A stretch of DNA of 20,699 nt from NCBI GenBank assembly GCA_035302145.1, contig DATGSX010000180.1:1-20699 (forward strand), read 5' to 3'. Source of the DNA: JAJYTI01 sp035302145 (lineage in GTDB: Bacteria; Bacteroidota; Bacteroidia; Flavobacteriales; Flavobacteriaceae). The notes below the pieces were generated by a model. That model saw only the letters and a program-made list of their open reading frames with translations, searched no databases and was not told the origin of the DNA. The position numbers and the translations under genes were made by a program. This document shows, piece by piece, positions 8,585 through 14,930 of the stretch (position 1 is its first letter; each line of letters starts with the position of its first letter).

Positions 8585-9934
8585 TTAAATCTCACGGGTT
8601 AACCATCCGCTTCTACTAGCGGTAGCAATCGCATAAGGGGTAATCCAGAATAATGCGAACGTATATAGTATACTGTAGGCATATGCCCAAAAGGATTTAG
8701 TCCAGTTATAACGCTTAGCATAAAACAATGCAGGAAAACTTGAAAACACAAGTATTCCGAACAAAGTAGAGCTAAGGAATAAGATAGGATGCGAGAGGAT
8801 AAAGTATAGCATAAACAAGGTGAACGGATAGCTCAACAACAATGTTAATGCTTGACTTGTAAACAGCAATCTTGGTCCTACCTTAGATTCATTTCTAAAA
8901 TCGGTAAACACATATTTTGCCATAGCAATAGTTTCACGTACGTTACTCCTACTCCATCTGATGAACATTTTATATAGTCCTTTATACGATTCCGGTACAT
9001 TGGTATAGGCATAAGCATCGCGTTGGAATAACACATTACGACCTTGTTTTAAAATCATATTGGTCATCGCTCTATCTTCGCCAATATCCGATGGTTTCCC
9101 CATAAACTTCTGGTTTATCCAATCTTCCAAGCTTGCAAATACTGCATCACGTCTATAGGCAGCCAATGCACCTGGAGTACATAAAACCGCATTCAGTTTA
9201 CTTTGTGCTGCACGAATAAACTCAAAACTCAGTGCAAAACTAACATCTAACATCTTAGGTATAAACGCCGCCTCAGTATTTAGCACTCGTATATTTCCAG
9301 CTACTGCACCACAGTTTTTATCCTTTACAAACGGACTCACCATTTTTCGTAGGGTATCGATAACTACAATAGAGTCGCTATCTACTGTAACGAACACTTC
9401 TCCACTTCCTGTTTTAAACCCACGATATAACGCATGACGCTTCCCCATGTTTTTTGGCTGTTGGTATATGGACACGCGATTTCCAAGATATTTTTTAGCT
9501 TCTTGTAACCAGTACCAAGTATCATCTTTACTTCCGTCGTCTATAGCAATAAGCTCTAACTTATCCTCTGGATAGTCGCTATTCGCAAGACTACGCAAAG
9601 TTTCATAGACTTGTTTTCCTTCGTTGTAAGCTGGTACAATCACGGTACATGTAGGCAATTCTCCATCGGAAACAGAAGGAATAGCCTTGTATCGGAAGTA
9701 ACAGTATAACGTATAGATAAAAAACAGAGCTTTATATAATAAAACACCTGTAGCGATATAGAGGAATATAGTACCGATAGTCGTACTTAAACGCTTTGCT
9801 CTAAAGTTGGTAAAATCAGCTTCTAAAGAGAAAAATAAATACGTAGCACCTATCATTATTAAAAAAGTAGTTAATAAGATAAGCGCACTGCTTAAGCTTT
9901 TGTTGGATCTATCTAGCATTGGTTTCGTTTTCAT
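8585..9934 (-). CDS. Membrane glycosyltransferase, family 2 (hyaluronan/chitin/poly-GlcNAc synthase-like)
   Basis: This 449-residue processive-type GT2 transferase sits in the inner membrane and would polymerise or transfer sugars from a nucleotide sugar on the cytoplasmic side. Two N-terminal membrane segments (about 16-36 and 52-79) precede the GT-A domain. That domain contains VIVPAYNE (to 105), IDDGS at 131-135, the metal-binding DSD at 185-187 in VTVDSDS, GEDRA at 285-289 as the catalytic-Asp region, and the R326-W327 acceptor motif in IRWSRS. Three more membrane segments close the protein (about 360-380, 382-402, 416-437). This order matches NodC and hyaluronan synthases, but the product sugar cannot be told from sequence. 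No export or modification genes adjoin it, so it seems to be a single-gene unit. Its leader contains a 14-bp palindrome. The ATG chosen is the first in the frame; M6 is an alternative. Confidence 0.9.
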   Translation of the reverse strand: MKTKPMLDRSNKSLSSALILLTTFLIMIGATYLFFSLEADFTNFRAKRLSTTIGTIFLYIATGVLLYKALFFIYTLYCYFRYKAIPSVSDGELPTCTVIVPAYNEGKQVYETLRSLANSDYPEDKLELIAIDDGSKDDTWYWLQEAKKYLGNRVSIYQQPKNMGKRHALYRGFKTGSGEVFVTVDSDSIVVIDTLRKMVSPFVKDKNCGAVAGNIRVLNTEAAFIPKMLDVSFALSFEFIRAAQSKLNAVLCTPGALAAYRRDAVFASLEDWINQKFMGKPSDIGEDRAMTNMILKQGRNVLFQRDAYAYTNVPESYKGLYKMFIRWSRSNVRETIAMAKYVFTDFRNESKVGPRLLFTSQALTLLLSYPFTLFMLYFILSHPILFLSSTLFGILVFSSFPALFYAKRYNWTKSFWAYAYSILYTFALFWITPYAIATASRSGWLTREI

Positions 9935-9959
9935 TTATATACTTTTGTCATTAATTCAA

Positions 9960-9973
9960 AGAGGTTAACCTCT
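9960..9973. promoter_or_regulatory. Perfect 14-bp palindrome in the glycosyltransferase leader
   Basis: AGAGGTTAACCTCT is its own reverse complement and lies 26 bp before the glycosyltransferase ATG. A half-site, TTAACCTC, recurs at 10015-10022, exactly 50 bp from the matching half at 9965-9972. It could be an operator for a dimeric regulator; no regulator is encoded nearby. Confidence 0.4.
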
Positions 9974-10040
9974 CGACCTGTATATACCAATGCTTATGCC
10001 ACTAACTAACTACCTTAACCTCAGTGGCTTACAATTTAAT

Positions 10041-10048
10041 CAAAATTA
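10041..10048 (-). promoter_or_regulatory. Candidate -7 box for the glycosyltransferase
   Basis: Read on the minus strand this is TAATTTTG, an exact TAnnTTTG match 107 bp before the ATG. The predicted leader is ~100 nt and would include the palindrome at 9960-9973. No clear -33 element is seen. Confidence 0.35.
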
Positions 10049-10267
10049 AAACATGTGTAAATAAGTAACAGTTAAGTGGTGGTCATTACACACAATAGAC
10101 CTATGACTCTTAAGTGTGTGATTGAAAGCTTCTAAAGGAAAAAACAAGGTGAGGCGTGATTTAGATAGGATAACAGTAGTTTATACGATAGACAGTCAAG
10201 TGAATAATGAGAAGTACTTACTATCTTATCTATAATTTCTTCCGTTTTACGGATCGTTATTACGCTT

Positions 10268-11647
10268 CTATTTCTTTATAATTCTTTGGGTATAGAGTTT
10301 ATTAGCATACACATCGTATACATTTAGGATATAGACTTGCGAAGACAAATCGGTTAAGTCTATAGCAAAAGCTTCCATCTCATTAAGGTTCATGCTTCCC
10401 TTTTTGGCTAACTGACCAGTAGTGGTAATTAACTCAAAGTTAAGATTTGTGGTTAAAGAGTGGTTGGATTTTACAAATACAACATCGGCCGAAGGATTCG
10501 GATAAAGCACAAAGCTATTTTCAGCCACTTCTATACTTTCTATCCCTAAAGTCTCTTTTTGAATAGTCCAAGACACTGTGTTAACATGAATAGCGTGATG
10601 GTTGTCGGTACGTACTAGCGGTGTATTATCTACTACACTAAAAACCAAAGTATTATTCCCTTCTTCCAACTCAGATGCTGTTATAGACACTATAGTATTT
10701 TGTTCCTCGATACTATTACTATTAAGCGTCCAAGAAAATTCTAAATTATTTGGTTCAGGAAAAATTAAGGAGACCTCGAAGTTCATATTTTGCTCGCCTA
10801 TTTCTACCTCCTCTTCTAAAGGACTAAAAGATTCGATAGGGTCTTGAAGTTGGTGGATTCTTTCTATAGTAGCTTCGGTACATACCGCACAAAATGAATT
10901 CCCTAAGCTACGCATTAAACAATTTTGATGTGGACGGTACCAAGAAGGATCTTCGTCAAAAGGATAAATTCCCACGTTCTCTGTGCCAATCCAATTTCGC
11001 CATCGGTTTGTTTGTGGATTATTATCTTGCGTTTTATTTGGCCTTTCTCCTGTAGGAGCAAACCAATATTCATCTGCCAAACCAGAAAATGAATGTCCCA
11101 ACTCATGAATTAATATTTGATTAGCACTTTCATGCTTAGAAAAGTAGGAATACAATCCTGCGCAACCACCATATTCAGGACTGTTAACCACTACAAAAGC
11201 TTCATCATAAAAAGGAACATTCGTGGCAAGAACTTGTGTTGTTTTATGCAAATTAGGCGTGTAAATACACCTATGTATATCTTGATAATCAAAGGTAGTT
11301 TCGAGATAATTATCGGGGTTACTGATAGGAAAAACAGGCTCGGTTACATCGGTAGCGGTCCCTGGATGTTTCACTCCACTCTCAGGAGAAATTACTTTTA
11401 TAGCGTAGACATTAAAATATTCACTATAGTTAGAAAATGGTGGAATCGTAAAAAGATAGTCTACCAATTCCGTAGCATCGTCCATAAAAACATCTTGCTC
11501 GTCCATATCGTAGCCATCGCCTAATACAACTAAGTTAATACGTTTATCAGAAGGGCCATTATCTCTTAAAAGAACCGTATCGAAAGATTGTGCAAATCCA
11601 ACTAGGGATATGATAAAGAATTGGAAAAGGAATACTGATTTTCTCAT
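10268..11647 (-). CDS. Secreted M64-family (IgA-peptidase-like) metallopeptidase with T9SS sorting domain
   Basis: This is a predicted zinc protease secreted to the cell surface or medium through the type IX system. A signal peptide ends near FAQ (residue 20). The catalytic domain (about 25-270) starts with KRINLVVLGDGYD and carries HELGHSFSGLADEYW from 181, with zinc ligands H181 and H185, general base E182 and probable third ligand D192. A Cys-rich end follows, C243 to CAVC (253-256), typical of M64 proteins of this phylum. A beta-sandwich-like region (about 280-360) leads to a type A sorting domain from LYPNPSAD (381-388) to the end. The substrate is unknown; 'IgA peptidase' is a family name only. 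The N-terminal M64_N domain of some relatives is absent. The start codon overlaps the stop of the upstream lipoprotein gene (ATGA, 11644-11647), implying one operon with coupled translation. Confidence 0.9.
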   Translation of the reverse strand: MRKSVFLFQFFIISLVGFAQSFDTVLLRDNGPSDKRINLVVLGDGYDMDEQDVFMDDATELVDYLFTIPPFSNYSEYFNVYAIKVISPESGVKHPGTATDVTEPVFPISNPDNYLETTFDYQDIHRCIYTPNLHKTTQVLATNVPFYDEAFVVVNSPEYGGCAGLYSYFSKHESANQILIHELGHSFSGLADEYWFAPTGERPNKTQDNNPQTNRWRNWIGTENVGIYPFDEDPSWYRPHQNCLMRSLGNSFCAVCTEATIERIHQLQDPIESFSPLEEEVEIGEQNMNFEVSLIFPEPNNLEFSWTLNSNSIEEQNTIVSITASELEEGNNTLVFSVVDNTPLVRTDNHHAIHVNTVSWTIQKETLGIESIEVAENSFVLYPNPSADVVFVKSNHSLTTNLNFELITTTGQLAKKGSMNLNEMEAFAIDLTDLSSQVYILNVYDVYANKLYTQRIIKK

Positions 11648-12144
11648 AATTGAATGGGGTTATGATATACCTCAACTGGTTGGCCCGATTGAATCGAATA
11701 TATCTTTAAAGTCTTTATAGTGTCCTTGTAGTTAAATCGAATAAAAAACTGTGCTTCTTCCAGTTCTATGTAGTTTGAAACAATTTCTCCATCTTCTGAA
11801 TATTGTTCAACGGTTTTAGCCAAGGGATTCACAACCATCTGCTCTATCTGAACTTGATCCGTTTCATCTAGCAGATGAACTAGAAGGTTTCCATTTACAT
11901 TAGAAGCTTGACGAACCGTATTTTCCTTCATCCTTCCCTTGCTTAATTGCGTATCTACCAATCGAATTTCTAGATTATTCCCTCCCTTGTTCACTATTTC
12001 AAAATAAAGAAACGCTATCTGAGGATTATCCTCTTGCTTTTCATGTCGCATATCCTTAGGAATTGCCGTTACTTTATGTGACTTATCAACAGCTTTGCAA
12101 CTTAACAGAAGAAAACTAATTGCCAGAAACCAAAAAAATCGCAT
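11644..12144 (-). CDS. Predicted lipoprotein of unknown function, coupled to the M64 peptidase
   Basis: The 166-residue product begins with a short lipoprotein signal: a hydrophobic stretch to residue 15, then the lipobox LLSC with lipidated C16. It is therefore predicted to be membrane-anchored in the periplasm or outer membrane. The Lys/Asp pattern after C16 does not match the Asp/Glu-rich surface-export tag described in some Flavobacteriia, so an inner-leaflet location is more likely. The rest looks all-beta, with runs such as FLYFEIVNKG and FFIRFNYKDTIKTLKIYSI and no catalytic motif. I do not recognise the family. Its TGA overlaps the ATG of the peptidase by 4 bp, so it is the first gene of that operon and may be a partner, anchor or inhibitor of the protease; that role is inference. 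Confidence 0.85.
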   Translation of the reverse strand: MRFFWFLAISFLLLSCKAVDKSHKVTAIPKDMRHEKQEDNPQIAFLYFEIVNKGGNNLEIRLVDTQLSKGRMKENTVRQASNVNGNLLVHLLDETDQVQIEQMVVNPLAKTVEQYSEDGEIVSNYIELEEAQFFIRFNYKDTIKTLKIYSIQSGQPVEVYHNPIQL

Positions 12145-12418
12145 ATACTTTATTTTAAGTAAATATATAAGAAAAAAACGATTAGTTGCATTCTATGAAA
12201 TAATAATGGTTGAATATAGGTATAGTAAGCCACCACAACTTAATTACTGAAATGCTCCTTGAATCTTATTTTATTCTATTTATCAGGTATCAATAGATAC
12301 TATGCTTGCTTAGATTAAATACATCCTTTTTGAATGACTTTCAGATGATATTGTTGATATTTAATTATATTTACATAATACCTAACAATTAACAGTAGTT
12401 CCATTAAACCATTATACT

Positions 12419-13138
12419 ATGTCGGAGAAGAAGGTTTTTCAAGCTAGCGCAGAGGCCAAAGGCAAAGCGAAACAATTTAGATTGTTCGCTTTTTTAGCAT
12501 GGTTTCTTGCCATGGCAGGGCAAGGTTTTGCTATATATAAATTGATTTACGAGGGTCTTTTAACAAGGCTAACAGAAGACAACACTCTTTTAATAACATT
12601 TATTATTGTTATTGTAGTGATTTTGGCACTTGCCATTACAGGTTCTACTTTATGGAAAAAAGCAAATAGACTAGACCCAGCCTCCGAAAAAAACAAAGCA
12701 AAGTTTTTCTTCCAAAATCAACTTGGAGCCATTATGAACGTACTGGCTTTTTTACCTTTGGTTATCCTTATCTTCATGAATAAAGATGCCGATAAAAAGA
12801 CTAAAGGGATAGCTGGTTCTATTGCTGTAGTAGCTTTACTAATTGCAGGAATTTCCGGAGTGGATTTCGCTCCACCATCCATAGAAAAATACACGGAGGA
12901 AATCAATGCACAAACCGAGGTAGTTAAGAGTTTAAACCACGACCAAGACAATGTATATTGGACTAGGGCAGGAAACAGATACCATATTTTTAAGGACTGC
13001 CAACACATTGTAGGTAGAGATGAAATAAACAATGGAACTACTAAAGAGTCATGGGAAGAAAAGGGGATTTCAGAGTTATGTAAAACCTGCGAAAGCAGAG
13101 CGAAAAGAAACTTAGAAGCAGAGATACCTAACCCATAA
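12419..13138 (+). CDS. Membrane protein with C-terminal Ada-like Cys/His motif
   Basis: This is a 239-residue protein with no recognised name. The sequence suggests four membrane segments (about 23-43, 56-78, 105-120, 131-147) after a short charged N-terminus. A soluble linker (150-178) follows, then a compact motif at 179-226: VYWTRAGNRYHIFKDCQHI followed ~25 residues later by LCKTC. The pattern Y-x-T-x-x-G-x-x-YH-x(4)-C ... C-x2-C (H189, C194, C221, C224) resembles a small metal-binding module seen at the C-terminus of many secreted or phage-associated bacterial proteins and related to the Ada N-terminal zinc site. Zinc binding is inferred from these residues. The gene stands alone, divergent from the lipoprotein/peptidase operon, and is followed by a long hairpin at 13152-13234. 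No catalytic function is evident. Confidence 0.85.
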   Translation: MSEKKVFQASAEAKGKAKQFRLFAFLAWFLAMAGQGFAIYKLIYEGLLTRLTEDNTLLITFIIVIVVILALAITGSTLWKKANRLDPASEKNKAKFFFQNQLGAIMNVLAFLPLVILIFMNKDADKKTKGIAGSIAVVALLIAGISGVDFAPPSIEKYTEEINAQTEVVKSLNHDQDNVYWTRAGNRYHIFKDCQHIVGRDEINNGTTKESWEEKGISELCKTCESRAKRNLEAEIPNP

Positions 13139-13151
13139 CTTTCATCAAACT

Positions 13152-13234
13152 TTCAATAGAACACAGGCTATTTGATAGAGTTATTCTATACATCCACTAT
13201 AGAAATTCTATCAGATGAAATGCCTGTCTATGAA
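13152..13234. repeat. Long imperfect hairpin (~83 nt) after the membrane-protein gene
   Basis: Paired blocks from the outside in are TTCA..ATAGA with TCTATGAA, ACAGGC (13163-13168) with GCCTGT (13222-13227), ATTT with AAAT, GATAGA (13174-13179) with TCTATC (13207-13212), and TTCTATA (13184-13190) with TATAGAA (13198-13204) around a 7-nt loop. It starts 14 bp after the stop codon. It may act as a terminator, but it is longer than usual and has no T-run. Confidence 0.5.
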
Positions 13235-13364
13235 TATACATTTTACTTCCTAGTACAATATCATTTTCCCTACAAAAACTCAAATTAAGAGAATTAGAAA
13301 CCATGCCTCAGAAATTTTAAAACATAAATAATTCTAAATCATGGTCATAATTACTTTTTCCTTA

Positions 13365-13372
13365 TACCTTTG
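13365..13372 (+). promoter_or_regulatory. Candidate -7 box for the small outer-membrane protein gene
   Basis: TACCTTTG followed by C fits TAnnTTTGC exactly. It lies 131 bp before the ATG at 13503, so the predicted leader is ~120 nt. No clear -33 element is seen. Apart from this box and the hairpin at 13152-13234, the 364-bp gap 13139-13502 is featureless AT-rich DNA. Confidence 0.45.
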
Positions 13373-13502
13373 CAGTTTATTTTCCCTTAGACGAATAGTA
13401 GCATATTAATTTTTATTAGCATTTACTTGACAATGTTTTAAAAACTTATTCGTTATACTAAGTATCGGGGAGAAGATTATTAATTGAAACTTATAGTTAT
13501 AG

Positions 13503-14084
13503 ATGAGGAATATACTGTTCTTTTGTTTAACTGTGCTTATTTGGATTCCATCTACAGCACAGGAAAAGAAAAATGAAAAATCTAAGTATTACATATCTAG
13601 TGAGGTTGGCGCTGGTAATTACATGTCTTACGGGGCAGATTTAAATTACATTTTAAACGATAAGTTTTCATTTAGGCTTGGATATAGTGGACATGTGCGG
13701 AATAGCAAGGAGCTTCCTTACAATCTTACCTCAACAGTATCTACACCAAGAGATGTTATGAACACATTTCAATTCATGGTAGGACATGCGGTTTATTTAA
13801 ATCCAAAAAACAAAAAAAGCCGTGTAAATTTTGCCGCTGGAATAGGCTATACTTCCATTGATAAACCTACAAACTGGGAGGTTTACAACCCAGAGTCTGA
13901 TAAAGGCCAAGTAGTTTACATATATGATAAAAATACAGAACAAGAAGCTAGCCTAATAATACAACCTAAAATAGAGTTTTTAATCGAACGGTATTTCGGT
14001 TTTACTGTGTCGCCAACCTTACAAATAAGTGAACACGAAACTTATATTGGCATAGGTTTTGGTAGTATGATAGGAAACTTATAA
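13503..14084 (+). CDS. Small predicted outer-membrane beta-barrel protein
   Basis: The 193-residue product has a clear signal peptide cleaved near STAQ (residues 17-20) and then a mature part of alternating hydrophobic and polar strands rich in Gly, Tyr and Phe, such as YYISSEVGAG, FSFRLGYSG, FAAGIGYTS and YIGIGFGSMIG near the end. This is the pattern of the small outer-membrane barrels (OmpW/OmpX size class) common in the phylum. No enzyme motif is present and the family cannot be named more closely. It is a single-gene unit with a candidate promoter at 13365 and a strong terminator 40 bp after its stop codon. Confidence 0.8.
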   Translation: MRNILFFCLTVLIWIPSTAQEKKNEKSKYYISSEVGAGNYMSYGADLNYILNDKFSFRLGYSGHVRNSKELPYNLTSTVSTPRDVMNTFQFMVGHAVYLNPKNKKSRVNFAAGIGYTSIDKPTNWEVYNPESDKGQVVYIYDKNTEQEASLIIQPKIEFLIERYFGFTVSPTLQISEHETYIGIGFGSMIGNL

Positions 14085-14123
14085 TATAAATCTCCCCCTT
14101 GGTTTATTTGGTTATACACCAAG

Positions 14124-14160
14124 AAAGGCTCTCTTTTCACAAAGAGAGCCTTTACTTTTT
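14124..14160 (+). terminator. Intrinsic terminator
   Basis: AAAGGCTCTCTTT (14124-14136) and AAAGAGAGCCTTT (14141-14153) form a perfect 13-bp stem with loop TCAC, followed by ACTTTTT. It ends transcription of the small outer-membrane protein gene before the convergent pyrophosphatase. A weaker hairpin with arms CTTGGT and ACCAAG (14098-14123) directly precedes it. Confidence 0.85.
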
Positions 14161-14244
14161 AAGTTGCATTTAGTTAATCTAAAGTGCTTAACATCACTAC
14201 TTTCCCTTTAGAAAGGGCTGTTTATATTTCGAAATTAAATCTTT

Positions 14245-14775
14245 TTAAACAGCGAATTTGTTAGCAATTTCTTCATCATTTGCAAAGCTATTATAACAGT
14301 CTGCTATAACTTGCTTCGCTTCATTTGCATCTCCCCAACCTTTTACTTCGACTTTTTTCTTTTCTAAGTCTTTATAAACCTCAAAGAAATGTTCTATTTC
14401 TTTTATGGTATGTGGGTTTACCTGTTCTAAGCTTTCTATTTCATTTGCAACAGGATCGGTAACTGGTACACAAAGCACTTTATCATCAGCATCTCCACCA
14501 TCTACCATATACATAATACCTATTGGTTTTACCTCAACTATACATCCTGGAAAGGTTGGCTCGGTAATCAATAACAACACATCCAATGGGTCGCCATCTG
14601 GTGCATAAGTCTCTGGTATAAACCCATAATCAACTGGGTACTTCATTGCAGAATACAACATACGGTCGTACCGCATTTTCTTAAGTTTGAAGTCGTATTC
14701 GTACTTGTTCCTGCTTCCGGCTGGAATTTCAATCAGCGCATCAAAAGTTGTTATAGAATCTGCAGTCTTACTCAT
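14245..14775 (-). CDS. ppa: Inorganic pyrophosphatase (family I, soluble)
   Basis: This cytoplasmic Mg-dependent enzyme hydrolyses PPi to two phosphates and so pulls nucleotide, amino-acyl and acyl activation reactions forward. At 176 residues it has the normal bacterial family I size. Visible motifs are EIPAGSRNKYEYD (16-28) at the substrate and metal site, YPVDYGFIPET (46-56), the family signature DGDPLDV at 60-66 with metal ligands D60, D62 and D65, and VDGGDADDK (91-99) with the further ligands around D92 and D97. The C-terminal helix includes FFEVYKDLEKKK (130-141). All expected active-site acids are present. A candidate minus-strand -7 box lies 62 bp before the ATG, so it is probably transcribed alone. 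Confidence 0.97.
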   Translation of the reverse strand: MSKTADSITTFDALIEIPAGSRNKYEYDFKLKKMRYDRMLYSAMKYPVDYGFIPETYAPDGDPLDVLLLITEPTFPGCIVEVKPIGIMYMVDGGDADDKVLCVPVTDPVANEIESLEQVNPHTIKEIEHFFEVYKDLEKKKVEVKGWGDANEAKQVIADCYNSFANDEEIANKFAV

Positions 14776-14836
14776 TCTTAAATTTTTTATATTATTCTGT
14801 ATGTAAAATCTTTTCTATCCTTTCAAAAAAGGCCAA

Positions 14837-14844
14837 CAAAAGTA
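14837..14844 (-). promoter_or_regulatory. Candidate -7 box for pyrophosphatase
   Basis: Read on the minus strand this is TACTTTTG, an exact TAnnTTTG match in the 155-bp gap between the DUF5686 gene and ppa. The predicted leader is ~55 nt. No -33 match at the right spacing is seen. Confidence 0.45.
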
Positions 14845-14930
14845 ATAAATTTATCCTACTTATCGATTTATTTCAACATTTAAAAAAGATTTGGCTTTTG
14901 AAGAGTCAATGTTATGCTTGCTTATTTCTA

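Larger units (their letters stand above)
9935..10267. other. Intergenic region upstream of the glycosyltransferase
   Basis: These 333 bp lie between two minus-strand genes and hold no convincing ORF. From left to right there is the perfect palindrome at 9960-9973, GCCACT/AGTGGC arms at 9998-10003 and 10023-10028, a minus-strand -7 box at 10041-10048, and a loose inverted repeat of CA/TG runs at 10084-10124. At 10162-10172 and 10222-10232 are the arms TAGATAGGATA and TATCTTATCTA, 10 of 11 complementary. None is a textbook terminator for the upstream peptidase gene. Confidence 0.5.

Noticed and set aside
10162..10232. TAGATAGGATA/TATCTTATCTA arms downstream of the peptidase gene
   Set aside because: The 49-nt spacer and simple AT-rich arms make a real terminator or operator unlikely without further support.
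11117..11524. 135-codon plus-strand frame opposite the M64 peptidase
   Set aside because: It mirrors the conserved peptidase domain on the other strand. The protein is low in plausible structure and lacks upstream signals.
11644..12144. Lipoprotein as a split-off M64_N domain of the peptidase
   Set aside because: It lacks the motifs I associate with M64_N and has its own complete lipoprotein signal, so a separate protein is the simpler reading.
14217..14253. Inverted repeat GCTGTTTA/TAAACAGC at the pyrophosphatase stop codon
   Set aside because: It has only 8 bp with a 21-nt loop and no T-run on the minus strand. It may be chance, so it was not called a terminator.
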